Assembly: GCA_036001245.1 (NCBI GenBank)
Contig: DASYUL010000133.1
Span: 1 to 64,000, forward strand
DNA length: 64,000 bases
Origin: Gp7-AA6 sp036001245
GTDB taxonomy: Bacteria > Acidobacteriota > Thermoanaerobaculia > UBA5066 > Gp7-AA6
Direction of reading: 5' to 3'
Position numbers and translations under genes: made by a program. Of the stretch, positions 7,505 through 17,750 are shown one piece after another. The stretch's first letter is position 1, and every line of letters starts with the position of its first letter. Under the pieces are notes generated by a model that saw nothing but the letters and a program-made list of their open reading frames with translations, ran no database searches and was not told the origin of the DNA.

Positions 7505-8611
7505 GTGCCCCCGTTCCGAGTTCTCTCCCGCGATCCCGCCTCCGCGGCGAGGCTCGGCTCGCTCACGACTGCGCACGCGGAGGTGGAGACGCCCTGCTTT
7601 CTTCCGGTCGGGACGCGCGGCGCCGTCAAGGGCGTCGAGTTCGACCGGCTCGAAGAGTGGGACTGCCGGGCGATCCTCTCGAACACGTATCACCTCATGG
7701 CGCGCCCGGGCCGCGAGGTGATCCGGCGGGCCGGGGGCCTCCACGCGTTTCTCGGGTGGAGGCGCGCGATCCTCACGGACTCGGGTGGCTTTCAGGTGAT
7801 GAGCCTCTCGACTCGGCGCCGCCTGACCGAAGAGGGAGTCGAGTTCCGCAGCCCGGAGGATGGAACCCGTCACTTCCTGACGCCGGAGCTCGCCGTCGAG
7901 CTCCAGGCGGAGTTCGGTGTCGACATCGCGATGACGCTCGACGTGTGCCCTCCGTTCCCCGCCGAACGCAAAGAGGTCGAAGAGGCCTGCCGCCTGTCCG
8001 GAGCGTGGGCGGCGCGCGCGCGGGCGAAGTGGGCGGGCAAAGAGGGCGGCCTGCTCTTCGGGATCGTGCAGGGCGGCACGCACGAAGACTTGAGAAGGAG
8101 CGCGGCGGCGCCGATCCTCGACCTCGACTTCGACGGATACGCGATCGGAGGCGTCGCGGTCGGGGAGCCGAAGGACGCCATTCGCGAGATCACGGCGTTT
8201 ACCGCGCCCCTGTTGCCGGAGGAGAAGCCCCGCGACCTCATGGGCGTCGGAACGCCCGCGGACCTTCTCGCGTCGGTTCGCGCGGGAGTGGATCTCTTCG
8301 ACTGCGTGCTGCCGACGAGAAACGGCCGGATGGGTCACGCGTACACGCGGGGGGGCGTGGTCACGATCAAGCACGAGCGCTTCAAAGAGGACCTCTCCCC
8401 GCTCGATGCCGAATGCGGGTGTCCCGTGTGCCGCCGGCACACCCGCGCATACCTCCGTCACCTCTTCGTGCTCGGCGACTTCTCCGCGCCGATGCTCCTC
8501 TCGATCCACAACGTCTTCTTCTACCTGGAGTGGATGAGACGAATCCGGGAGGCGATTCGCGGCGGAGAGCTCGCCGGCGTGACGCCGCCGCCGGAGGGAA
8601 AGATCGCCTAA
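7505..8611 (+). CDS. tgt: tRNA-guanine transglycosylase (queuosine pathway)
   Basis: 368 residues, normal length for bacterial Tgt. It exchanges guanine 34 of GUN tRNAs for preQ1. Motifs seen are LSNTYHLMARPG, the active-site region LTDSGGFQVMSLS, GIVQGGTHEDLR, GYAIGGVAVGE, the nucleophile region DLFDCVLPTRNGRMG, and the zinc site CGCPVCRRHTRAYLRHLF. The start is GTG 7505. There is no Shine-Dalgarno; a -10-like box lies 7 bp upstream instead. Its stop overlaps by 4 bp the stop of the convergent nitroreductase gene. Confidence 0.96.
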   Translation: MPPFRVLSRDPASAARLGSLTTAHAEVETPCFLPVGTRGAVKGVEFDRLEEWDCRAILSNTYHLMARPGREVIRRAGGLHAFLGWRRAILTDSGGFQVMSLSTRRRLTEEGVEFRSPEDGTRHFLTPELAVELQAEFGVDIAMTLDVCPPFPAERKEVEEACRLSGAWAARARAKWAGKEGGLLFGIVQGGTHEDLRRSAAAPILDLDFDGYAIGGVAVGEPKDAIREITAFTAPLLPEEKPRDLMGVGTPADLLASVRAGVDLFDCVLPTRNGRMGHAYTRGGVVTIKHERFKEDLSPLDAECGCPVCRRHTRAYLRHLFVLGDFSAPMLLSIHNVFFYLEWMRRIREAIRGGELAGVTPPPEGKIA

Positions 8612-9300
8612 ACGCGAACGAGGATCTCGTCCTCCGCCTTTCTGCGGATGTCGGGCACCGTCGCGCCGGGGGCCGGATAACCGACCGGAATCAGCAGAAA
8701 CGGTTTCTCGTGCGGCGGGCGGCCGAGGATCCGGTTCAGGAATCCCATCGGCGAAGGGGTGTGCGTCAGAGTCGCCAGCCCCGAAAGGTGGAGCGCGACG
8801 AGCAGAAAGCCGCACGCGATCCCCACCGACTCCGACGCGTAGTAGTTCTTTCGCTTGATCGACGTGCCGTCGTCGATCCCACCCTCGAGCGGCGCCGGCT
8901 CGAAGTCCATCTTGAAGACGGCGATCAGGTACGCCGCCGATTCGAGGAAGGGCTTGTGCCAGTCGGTGCCGAGCGGAGCCAACGCTTCGAGCCACTCCTC
9001 CGGCATCCTCCTCTCGTAGCTGTCCTTCTCTTCCGCCTCGGCGGCGATGCGGATCTCGCGCTTGATCGCGGGATCGGAGATCACGACGAAGCGCCACGGC
9101 TGCCGGTTCGCTCCCGAGGGCGCCGTTGCCGCCGCGCGGATCGCGTTGCGCACGAGCTCCCACGGGACCGGTTCGTCGGAAAAGTTACGCACGGTGCGCC
9201 GTCTCGCGATCCGCGAAAGGAAGTGGGCGGACCGGCGGCGCTCTTCGTCTTCCGTGAGACGTTCGAAGTCGAGGGGCAGGAACCGGGGAGGTTCACGCAT
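8608..9300 (-). CDS. Nitroreductase-family FMN oxidoreductase
   Basis: 230 residues from ATG 9298-9300. It has the nitroreductase-fold signatures RRTVRNFSDEPVP near residue 34, AAATAPSGANRQPWRFVVI near 56, SVGIACGFLLVALHLSGL and FLLIPVGYPAPGA near the C-terminus. The extra segment around IAAEAEEKDSYERRMPEEW resembles the lid of iodotyrosine deiodinase-like members, but the substrate cannot be assigned. In-frame ATGs upstream exist, but 9300 has a TACCAT box exactly 7 bp upstream, consistent with a leaderless transcript. It is divergent from the dipeptidase gene with only 25 bp between them. Confidence 0.85.
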   Translation of the reverse strand: MREPPRFLPLDFERLTEDEERRRSAHFLSRIARRRTVRNFSDEPVPWELVRNAIRAAATAPSGANRQPWRFVVISDPAIKREIRIAAEAEEKDSYERRMPEEWLEALAPLGTDWHKPFLESAAYLIAVFKMDFEPAPLEGGIDDGTSIKRKNYYASESVGIACGFLLVALHLSGLATLTHTPSPMGFLNRILGRPPHEKPFLLIPVGYPAPGATVPDIRRKAEDEILVRV

Positions 9301-9307
9301 GAGCTCG

Positions 9308-9317
9308 ATGGTAGCCT
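9308..9317. promoter_or_regulatory. Overlapping divergent -10-like boxes
   Basis: Minus strand TACCAT (9313-9308) lies 7 bp before the nitroreductase ATG. Plus strand TAGCCT (9312-9317) lies 8 bp before the dipeptidase ATG. The two overlap by two bases, so divergent RNA polymerases would compete. The -35 hexamers are poor on both sides. Confidence 0.35.
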
Positions 9318-9325
9318 CACGCGCC

Positions 9326-10594
9326 ATGAAAAGAACGTTGTTGGTCGCGCTCGTTCTTCTCGCGATCGGCGCGACCCCGCGCGCGGATCGGTCCGACGAT
9401 CTTCGTGCCCGCGCGATCCGGCTGCACAGGAGCGCCATCGTCATCGACACGCACGAAGACGTCCCCTACTGGCTCGAAGAGAAGGGTTGGGCGGACATCG
9501 GCCAGCGGCTCACGACGGGCCACGTCGACATTCCGCGCCTGAAGGAAGGCGGCGTCACGGGCCCCTTCTTCGCCGCGTACGTGCCGGCGGCCTTCGCGGA
9601 CGCCGGCGGCTCCGCGAAGAAGGCTCTCGAAGAGATCGCTCTCGTTCACCAGCTGGTCGCGGACCATCCCGCCGATCTCGTATTTGCGGACTCGCCCGCC
9701 GGCGTGCGCGACGCGAAACGGAAGGGAAAGATCGGAGTTCTCATCGGGATCGAGGGAGGCCACGCAATCGAGGACTCGCTCGGCGCGCTCGCGGCCTTCC
9801 ACCGGCTCGGCGTCCGCTACATGACTCTGACCCACACGAACACGAACCACTGGGCGGACTCCTCCGGCTCCTTCTGGAGCCCGGACTTCGACCCGAAGAA
9901 ATACGCGGTCCACGGCGGCCTGACCGATTTCGGACGCGAGGTCGTCCTCGAGATGAACCGCCTCGGCATGCTGGTCGACGTGTCCCACGTCTCCGACGAG
10001 ACCATCGCCGACGTGCTCGAGACGTCTCGTGCGCCCGTCTTTGCGTCGCACTCTTCCTGCCGGGCGCTCTCGAACATCCCGCGGAACCTGACCGACGACC
10101 AGATCCGCTCGATCGCCGCGACGGGCGGCGTCGTGATGGTCAACATCGGCTCGATCTTCCTCGACCAGAAGGTCGTCGACGACTTCCTCGCGAAGCGGGC
10201 GGCGCTCGCGCCGACGTTCGCGGAGATCGCGGAGAAATACAAGGACGACCCGAAAAAGCGCGCCGGCGAAATCTCCAAAGTGATGGACGGCATCCGGACG
10301 TCGCGGGCATCGTGGCGGGCGGTCGTCGACCACATCGAGCGGATCTTGAAAATCGGAGGGACGCACGCCGCCGGTCTCGGCACCGATTTCGACGGGATCG
10401 AGGACCCTCCCGAGGGCCTCGAGGACGTTTCGAAGCTCCCGGTGCTGACCGAGGAGCTCCTGCGGCGCGGCCACTCCGAGGAAGAGGTCCGGGGAGTGCT
10501 CGGGGAGAATTTCCTGCGGTTCTGGGGAAGAGCCAATGCCGCTCGAGAGAACGTTCCGCCACGCAAGGAGCCGATGCCGTTCTCGAAGCCATGA
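9326..10594 (+). CDS. Membrane dipeptidase-family zinc peptidase
   Basis: About 422 residues with a signal peptide (MKRTLLVALVLLAIGATPRA). It belongs to the renal dipeptidase (M19) family, metal-dependent hydrolases of dipeptides. Metal-ligand motifs are VIDTHEDVPY, GIEGGHAIED, YMTLTHTNTNHWADS, DVSHVSDE and FASHSSCRAL. The C-terminal part has HAAGLGTDFDGIEDPPEGL and VRGVLGENFLRFW, both diagnostic. The start was chosen at ATG 9326, where the signal peptide begins; further in-frame codons lie upstream. A Sec-exported location is inferred. Confidence 0.93.
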   Translation: MKRTLLVALVLLAIGATPRADRSDDLRARAIRLHRSAIVIDTHEDVPYWLEEKGWADIGQRLTTGHVDIPRLKEGGVTGPFFAAYVPAAFADAGGSAKKALEEIALVHQLVADHPADLVFADSPAGVRDAKRKGKIGVLIGIEGGHAIEDSLGALAAFHRLGVRYMTLTHTNTNHWADSSGSFWSPDFDPKKYAVHGGLTDFGREVVLEMNRLGMLVDVSHVSDETIADVLETSRAPVFASHSSCRALSNIPRNLTDDQIRSIAATGGVVMVNIGSIFLDQKVVDDFLAKRAALAPTFAEIAEKYKDDPKKRAGEISKVMDGIRTSRASWRAVVDHIERILKIGGTHAAGLGTDFDGIEDPPEGLEDVSKLPVLTEELLRRGHSEEEVRGVLGENFLRFWGRANAARENVPPRKEPMPFSKP

Positions 10595-10621
10595 GACAGT
10601 CCCGGCCCCGTCCGATATGAT
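10593..10621 (+). promoter_or_regulatory. Putative yajC-secDF promoter
   Basis: GAGACA (10593-10598), a 17-bp spacer, then TATGAT (10616-10621), 9 bp before the yajC ATG. The predicted transcript has almost no 5' leader. Confidence 0.45.
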
Positions 10622-10630
10622 CCGCCGGCG

Positions 10631-10981
10631 ATGATCACCAACGCGTTGGATCGACTTCAGTCGGCCCCTCAGCCGGGCCCGGGAGGCGGGCTCATCCAGT
10701 TCCTCCCGATGATCTTCATCTTCGTCATCTTTTACTTCCTGCTGATCGCGCCGATGCGCAAGCGCCAGAAGCGCCAGCAGGCGATGCTCACGCAGCTGAA
10801 AAAGGGCGACGAGGTCGTCACGAGCGGCGGGATCTTCGGGCGGATCTCGGCCTTCGACGAGACGCACGGCGCTGTCATCCTGCAGATCGGGGACAACGTG
10901 AAGGTGAAAGTCCTGCGCAGCGCGATCTCCGGGCCCGCCTCCGAGCCGGAGGCCGCCACTCCGACCGCCCCGGGCAGCTGA
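10631..10981 (+). CDS. yajC: Preprotein translocase subunit YajC
   Basis: 116 residues with one transmembrane helix (MIFIFVIFYFLLIAPMRKRQ, residues 27-46) followed by KGDEVVTSGGIFGRI and VKVKVLRSAIS, the standard YajC core. It associates with SecDF at the inner membrane. It is the first gene of yajC-secD-secF, in the usual order. The Pro/Ala/Thr-rich C-terminus is unremarkable. Confidence 0.95.
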   Translation: MITNALDRLQSAPQPGPGGGLIQFLPMIFIFVIFYFLLIAPMRKRQKRQQAMLTQLKKGDEVVTSGGIFGRISAFDETHGAVILQIGDNVKVKVLRSAISGPASEPEAATPTAPGS

Positions 10982-11034
10982 CAGTTCCGACTTCTTCCGT
11001 TACACTTCACGGTTCTTTTTTCGGGAGGCACGTT

Positions 11035-12645
<1,611 letters not shown>

Positions 12646-12655
12646 AAGCACGCGC

Positions 12656-13894
12656 ATGGAACTGTTCCGCCAGACCAACATCGATTTTCTGAAGTACAAG
12701 TGGTACGCGATCGGCGGCTCCTGGCTGCTGATCGCGATCGGCCTCTTCGCGATCTTCGTGCAGAAAGGGCTGAAGTTCGGGATCGACTTCGCCGGGGGCA
12801 CCCAGATCGCCGTCCAGTTCGCCGAGCGGCCGGACCTCGACCGGCTGCGCAAGATCCTCGACGGCGCGAACCTCGGTGACGTCGGTCTCCAGCGCTACGG
12901 CGAGCTGGAGAAGAACGAGGTCCTGATCCGCGTCCAGCAGCAGAGGACGGAAGGCCGCGACGTATCGCATGACGTCCAGAACGCTCTTCGGACCGGGCTG
13001 CAGCCCGGAGCGGATCCCGCGAAGATCGACCTCAATCGGGATGGAAAAGACGTGATTGCGGCGCGTCTCGCCGCCGCCGATCCCGACCAGGCTTCGGTGC
13101 GGCCGGCCGCGATCACCGCCAACTACTATCCGGCGATCGCCGACCGGATCATCTCGTACCGGTCCAGGATCGGCATCTTCCGGTCCACGGCGGATCTCGA
13201 CAGGGTTCCCGATCTTTCGCCCGCCGTTCGAAATTGGTTGAAGGCGAGCTCGTACACGGGTCCGTTCGTCCTGCTCTCCGCGGAGAACGTCGGTCCGCAG
13301 GTCGGCGCCGACCTGCGTAAGAAGGCGCTGCTCGCGGTCGTCTGGTCCATTGCCGGCATGCTCGCGTACATCGCGATCCGGTTCCGCTCCGTGCCCTTCG
13401 GGGTCGGCGCGGTGGTCGCCCTCATCCACGACACGCTGATCACCGTGGGACTCCTCGCGCTCCTCGGACGCGAGTTCAACCTCGTCGTGGTCGCGGCGCT
13501 GCTGACGCTCGTGGGCTATTCCGTCAACGACACGGTCGTCGTCTACGACCGCGTTCGCGAGAACCAGCGAACGCCGAAGAAGGAAGCGCTCGAATCGGTC
13601 ATCAACCGGTCGATCAACCAGACCCTTTCCCGGACCGTTCTCACCTCCGGGGCGACGATGCTCGTCGTGATCGCCTTGTTCATCCTCGGAGGAGAGGTCC
13701 TGAATACGTTCGCACTCACGCTCATCATCGGGATCATCATCGGGACGTACTCCTCGATCTACGTCGCGGCCGCGATCGTCGTGATCTGGAAGGACCTGCG
13801 CGGCCGGAGAAAGCTCCAGGCCGTGCCCGCCGCCAAGCCCGTCGCGCCGCCTCCACCGGCGGCAGCCAAGAAGAAGAGGTCCGGAAGACGGTAG
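12656..13894 (+). CDS. secF: Protein translocase subunit SecF with an HhH-like insertion
   Basis: 412 residues, longer than the roughly 310 usual for SecF. Family motifs are KFGIDFAGGTQIAVQF near residue 40, ENVGPQVGADLRKKALLA, VNDTVVVYDRVREN and the C-terminal helices. The extra length comes from the periplasmic domain, about residues 110-205, where NYYPAIADRIISYRS and FRSTADLDRVPDLSPAV resemble a ComEA-like helix-hairpin-helix. The C-terminal tail is cytosolic and Lys/Arg-rich. Its stop codon TAG 13892-13894 lies at the start of a repeat array. It forms one operon with secD. Confidence 0.93.
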   Translation: MELFRQTNIDFLKYKWYAIGGSWLLIAIGLFAIFVQKGLKFGIDFAGGTQIAVQFAERPDLDRLRKILDGANLGDVGLQRYGELEKNEVLIRVQQQRTEGRDVSHDVQNALRTGLQPGADPAKIDLNRDGKDVIAARLAAADPDQASVRPAAITANYYPAIADRIISYRSRIGIFRSTADLDRVPDLSPAVRNWLKASSYTGPFVLLSAENVGPQVGADLRKKALLAVVWSIAGMLAYIAIRFRSVPFGVGAVVALIHDTLITVGLLALLGREFNLVVVAALLTLVGYSVNDTVVVYDRVRENQRTPKKEALESVINRSINQTLSRTVLTSGATMLVVIALFILGGEVLNTFALTLIIGIIIGTYSSIYVAAAIVVIWKDLRGRRKLQAVPAAKPVAPPPPAAAKKKRSGRR

Positions 13895-13981
13895 CGCGGT
13901 AGCCCGTAGCGCGGTACCGGGCGCCGAGCCTCTTTCGATTTCGATCTCCCAGTTTCCGGCTCCCGACTTCCGGCCCTCGTC
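13891..13981. repeat. Period-7/8 repeat arrays between secF and rel
   Basis: Block 1 (13891-13920) repeats GTAG at spacings of 8, 7 and 8 bp and contains the secF stop codon. Block 2 (13933-13981) is seven clean 7-bp units, including TTTCGAT, TCCCAGT, TTCCGGC, TCCCGAC and again TTCCGGC. The array ends just before the rel promoter region. Confidence 0.75.
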
Positions 13982-14003
13982 CACTCGGCGTAATCTTTCC
14001 CTC

Positions 14004-16190
14004 GTGATGATCCGCTTCGAGGACATCCTCGACCGCGTCGAGGCCTACAACCCGCAGTCCAACCAGGACCTGCTGCGGCGCGCGTACGTCTTCTCCGCTC
14101 TCGAGCACAAGGGGCAGGTGCGGCGGTCGGGCGAGCCATACCTCGTTCACCCCCTGAACGTCGCGGCGATCCTCGCGGAAATGAAGGCGGACGACGTCTC
14201 GATCGTCGTCGGCCTACTGCACGACGTCCTCGAGGACACCCTGACGACGAAGGAGCTCATCGCGCAGCAGTTCGGCACCGAAGTCGCCGACCTGGTGGAC
14301 GGTCTGACCAAGATCGGCAAGTTCTCCTACGTGTCGCGCGAGCAGGAGCAGGCGGAGACGTTCCGCAAGATGATCCTCGCGATGGTCTCGGACCTGCGGG
14401 TCGTGCTCGTCAAGCTCGCGGACCGGCTCCACAACATGCGCACGCTGCAGTACCTCCCGGAGGAAAAGCGCCGGGAGATCGCCCGCGAGACTCTCGACAT
14501 CTACGCGCCCATTGCGAACCGCCTCGGAATGGGCCTCGTGAAGGGGGAGCTCGAAGACCTCGCCTTCATGCACCTGGAGCCCGCCGAGTACGCCCGCATC
14601 GCGCGCGAGGTCGAACGGCGGATGAAGGGCTCGCAAACGATGATCGAGAAGGTCCGCAGTCGCCTCGAGACGAAGCTCTCCGAGGCCGGGATCCGGGGGG
14701 AAGTGACCGGCCGCGTGAAGCGGTACTACTCGATCGCCGACAAGATGCGCCGGCGGGGAGTCGACGCCGCGGAGCTCTACGACATTCTCGCGTTCCGGAT
14801 CGTCACGAACGAGACCCGCGACTGCTATGCGGCGCTCGGCCTGGTCCACCAGCTCTGGAGACCCTTTCCCGGGCGGATCAAGGACTACATCGCGATGCCG
14901 AAGCCCAACTTCTATCAGTCCCTCCACACCTCGGTCATGGGCGAGGAGGCGCAGCCGTTCGAGATCCAGATTCGAACGCGCGAGATGGACCTGATCTCCG
15001 AGCGCGGCATCGCGGCGCACTGGAAGTACAAGGAAGGGCGGTTCGGACCGCACGCCGACGACGAACGATTCCAGTGGCTGCGGCAGGTCGTCGACTGGCA
15101 GAGCGACGTGTCCGATCCGCGGCAGTTCCTCTCCTCTCTCAAGGTCGACCTATATCCGGACGAGATCTACACGTTCACTCCGAAAGGGGAGGTGTTCGCG
15201 TTTCCGAAGAGTGCGACCTCGGTCGATTTCGCGTATCGGGTCCACACGGACGTGGGAGATCGGTGCGTCGGAGCGCGGGTCAACGGAAAGCTCATCCCGC
15301 TCCGGACGCCACTCGCGAGCGGGGACATCGTCGAGATCCTGACCGCACCGAATCAGACCCCGTCGCGCGACTGGCTCTCGTTCGTGGTGACGAGCCGCGC
15401 GCGGCACAAGATCCGCCACTTCATTCAGGCCCAGGAGAAGGAGCGCGCGGTCGAGCTCGGGCGGCGGCTGCTCGAGCGCGAGCTCAAGAAGTACAGGAAG
15501 ACCATCAAGCGGCTCGAGTCGGAAGGAAAGTTGCAGGCGGAGCTGCCCGGCTGGGGATTCTCGCGGCTGGAGGACCTCTACGCCGCGCTCGGCTACGGAA
15601 AGCTCGCGTCCCGCAACGTTCTCGAGAGGCTCGTCCCTGCCGGAGAGCTGGAGCGGCCCCAGCCCGTGAAGTCCGAGACCGCGGTTTCACGCGTCGTCCG
15701 CAAGATCCTTCCGTTCGGCGCCCCCGACATCACGGTCGTAGGGCACAACGACCTCCTCGCTTCTCTCGCCAAGTGCTGCAACCCCGTCCCGGGAGAGAAG
15801 ATCGTCGGCTACATCACGCGAGGGCGAGGAGTGTCGGTCCACTCCGACAGCTGCCCGAACGTCCGGAACCTCCTCTACGACCCCGGCCGCCAGATCGAGG
15901 TTGCGTGGGCGGGGGAAAAGGGCGCGTCCTACGAGATCGAGCTCGACGTCGTGACCGACGACCGGCCGGGTCTCCTCGCGGACCTGACCCAGGCGATCGC
16001 GGGCGAAGGCTCGAACATCCGGAGGATCGAAGCGCGGTCTTCGGAGGATCGGAAGGGATACGTCTCGGTCTGGCTCGAGACGTCGGACGCCAAGCACCTC
16101 GAGAAGATCTTCAGCCGGTTGAAGGGAATCTCGGGAGTGCGGGAAGTCGTCCGGAAGTACAACGTACCGAAGGCCGGGGAGCGGGACTGA
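14004..16190 (+). CDS. rel: Bifunctional (p)ppGpp synthetase/hydrolase (Rel/SpoT)
   Basis: 728 residues, full length for long RSH proteins. In order: HD hydrolase (HPLNVAAIL, LLHDVLEDT, residues 49-150), synthetase with RIVTNETRDCYAALG and IAMPKPNFYQSLHTSV (about 240-310), TGS (IYTFTPKGEVFAFPK, about 385-450), zinc-finger/helical region with AKCCNPVPGEKIVGYITRGRG, and C-terminal ACT (VVTDDRPGLLADLTQ). Both catalytic halves look intact, so it should make and degrade the stringent alarmone. GTG 14004 and ATG 14007 are both possible starts. TAATCT at 13991-13996 lies 7 bp upstream, and there is no Shine-Dalgarno. Confidence 0.95.
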   Translation: MMIRFEDILDRVEAYNPQSNQDLLRRAYVFSALEHKGQVRRSGEPYLVHPLNVAAILAEMKADDVSIVVGLLHDVLEDTLTTKELIAQQFGTEVADLVDGLTKIGKFSYVSREQEQAETFRKMILAMVSDLRVVLVKLADRLHNMRTLQYLPEEKRREIARETLDIYAPIANRLGMGLVKGELEDLAFMHLEPAEYARIAREVERRMKGSQTMIEKVRSRLETKLSEAGIRGEVTGRVKRYYSIADKMRRRGVDAAELYDILAFRIVTNETRDCYAALGLVHQLWRPFPGRIKDYIAMPKPNFYQSLHTSVMGEEAQPFEIQIRTREMDLISERGIAAHWKYKEGRFGPHADDERFQWLRQVVDWQSDVSDPRQFLSSLKVDLYPDEIYTFTPKGEVFAFPKSATSVDFAYRVHTDVGDRCVGARVNGKLIPLRTPLASGDIVEILTAPNQTPSRDWLSFVVTSRARHKIRHFIQAQEKERAVELGRRLLERELKKYRKTIKRLESEGKLQAELPGWGFSRLEDLYAALGYGKLASRNVLERLVPAGELERPQPVKSETAVSRVVRKILPFGAPDITVVGHNDLLASLAKCCNPVPGEKIVGYITRGRGVSVHSDSCPNVRNLLYDPGRQIEVAWAGEKGASYEIELDVVTDDRPGLLADLTQAIAGEGSNIRRIEARSSEDRKGYVSVWLETSDAKHLEKIFSRLKGISGVREVVRKYNVPKAGERD

Positions 16191-16195
16191 CGGAT

Positions 16196-16429
16196 TTAGG
16201 AGACCGCGGGTTCCTTCGAAGCCGACGCCTTGCGGCGAGCCGCCGGCTTGGTCACCTTTCCCGATCTCAGACACCGCGAACACGCGTTCACGCGCCTGTT
16301 CGTTCCGCCGATCACGGCGCGGACCGACTGAAGGTTCAGGTGCCATTTACGGCTCGTGACGTTGTGAGCGTGGCTGACGTTCGACCCCGTCATCGGGGTC
16401 TTTCCGCAGAAGTGACAGTGTTGGGCCAT
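16196..16429 (-). CDS. rpmB: 50S ribosomal protein L28
   Basis: 77 residues, zinc-type L28: MAQHCHFCGKTPMTGSNVSH followed by RKWHLNLQSV and the second cysteine pair in NACSRCLRSGKV. It binds 23S rRNA. It converges with rel, 5 bp from its stop. GAGGAA precedes the ATG. It stands alone, without rpmG beside it. Confidence 0.95.
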   Translation of the reverse strand: MAQHCHFCGKTPMTGSNVSHAHNVTSRKWHLNLQSVRAVIGGTNRRVNACSRCLRSGKVTKPAARRKASASKEPAVS

Positions 16430-16488
16430 TCGTGTTCCTCTTTCGAGCGCGTCGCTCCGGTCAAAAGCGCGGCATCCTACAACGTCGG

Positions 16489-16567
16489 GCTCAAGCTTCA
16501 AAGTTCAACGTTCAAGGTTTGAGCGTACGCGAAAGCCCCTTTTACTCTCGAACCTCGAACCTCAAAC
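16489..16567. repeat. Two period-7 arrays upstream of rpmB and pilM
   Basis: Block 1 (16489-16523) has five 7-bp units: GCTCAAG, CTTCAAA, GTTCAAC, GTTCAAG and GTTTGAG. Block 2 (16547-16567) is CTCGAAC twice plus CTCAAAC. Read on the minus strand, block 1 offers TTGAAG-like hexamers 16 bp ahead of TAGGAT, so it may form part of the rpmB promoter. Confidence 0.8.
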
Positions 16568-16592
16568 AGCGCCGCGAAAGCGGCCCTAAGTA

Positions 16593-16621
16593 TTGACCGG
16601 AGAAAAACTTTCTGCTATTTT
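16593..16621 (+). promoter_or_regulatory. Sigma70-type promoter of the pil operon
   Basis: TTGACC (16593-16598), exactly 17 bp, then TATTTT (16616-16621). It is the strongest consensus match in the gap between rpmB and pilM and gives a leader of roughly 55 bases before the GTG of pilM. Confidence 0.65.
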
Positions 16622-16682
16622 CATCCCCAGCCGAAATATCCCAAGGTAAAAGCCCAAACCGTATGAATTTTTTCGGTGGGGC

Positions 16683-17750
16683 GTGAGCGTGCTGTTCCGA
16701 AAGGCGAAGAACCTAGTAGGTCTCGACATCGGCTCGTCGGCGATCAAGCTCGTCGAGCTGAAGGACGCCAAGGGCGGGGGGTACCGCCTTGTCAAATCGG
16801 GCCTGGAGACGCTTTCCCCGGAGGCCATCGTCGACGGTGCCATCATGGACGCCTCCCTCGTGGTCGATACGGTCAACCGGCTGGTTTCGACCCTGAACGT
16901 GAGAAACCCGGACTTCGGGACCTCCGTGTCGGGTCATTCCGTGATCGTCAAGAAGATCACGCTCCCCGCCATGTCGCCCGAGGAGCTGGGGGAGTCGATC
17001 CGGTGGGAGGCCGAGCAGTACGTCCCGTTCGACATCAACGACGTCAACCTCGACTACGTGGTGCTCGAGTCGGGGGCCGGCGACACCATGGACGTGCTCC
17101 TGGTCGCCGTCAAGAAGGACAAGATCGGCGACTACACGGGCGTCATCTCGCAGGCCGGCAAGAACCCGCTGCTCGTGGACGTCGATTCGTTCGCGCTGCA
17201 GAACGCCTACGAGGCGAACTACCCGATCGAAGCCGGCCGGGTCGTTGCGCTCGTCAACGTCGGCGCTTCGGTCACCAACGTCAACATCCTTTCGGGGCCG
17301 CACACGGTCTTCTGGCGCGACCTCTCCTTCGGCGGCAACCAGTACACCGATGCGATTCAGAAGCAGCTCTCCCTTTCCTTCGATCAGGCGGAGAGCCTGA
17401 AGAAGGGGGAACGGGCCGGCGACCACTCCGTCCAGGAGATCCTTCCGATCCTCCGTTCGGTGACCGACGACCTCGCGCAGGAGCTCCAGAAGACGTTCGA
17501 TTTCTTCCAGGCGACCACGTCGACCCAGAAGATCGATCACCTCCTGCTGTCGGGCGGCTCTTCCCGGGTGGTGAACTTCGACACCCAGCTCAAAGAGCGG
17601 TTCGGGATGCCCGTGGAGGTCATGAACCCGTTGCGCCAGATCGACATCACGGCAACGTCGGTCTCACCCGAGTGGTTGACTGAGAACGCCCCCAACCTCG
17701 CCGTGGCCGTGGGGCTCGCGATCCGCCACGTTGGAGACGAAGCGGCTTGA
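16683..17750 (+). CDS. pilM: Type IV pilus assembly ATPase-like protein PilM
   Basis: 355 residues, actin-like fold. Motifs are VGLDIGSSAIKLVEL near residue 12, KKITLPAMSPEELGESIRWE near 92 with the YVPFDINDV stretch, and LLLSGGSSRV near the C-terminus. PilM sits on the cytoplasmic face and binds the short N-terminus of PilN. The first PilN residues here are MIRINLLTE, a good match to that binding segment. Start GTG 16683. Its stop overlaps the TTG of pilN by 3 bases. Confidence 0.96.
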   Translation: MSVLFRKAKNLVGLDIGSSAIKLVELKDAKGGGYRLVKSGLETLSPEAIVDGAIMDASLVVDTVNRLVSTLNVRNPDFGTSVSGHSVIVKKITLPAMSPEELGESIRWEAEQYVPFDINDVNLDYVVLESGAGDTMDVLLVAVKKDKIGDYTGVISQAGKNPLLVDVDSFALQNAYEANYPIEAGRVVALVNVGASVTNVNILSGPHTVFWRDLSFGGNQYTDAIQKQLSLSFDQAESLKKGERAGDHSVQEILPILRSVTDDLAQELQKTFDFFQATTSTQKIDHLLLSGGSSRVVNFDTQLKERFGMPVEVMNPLRQIDITATSVSPEWLTENAPNLAVAVGLAIRHVGDEAA

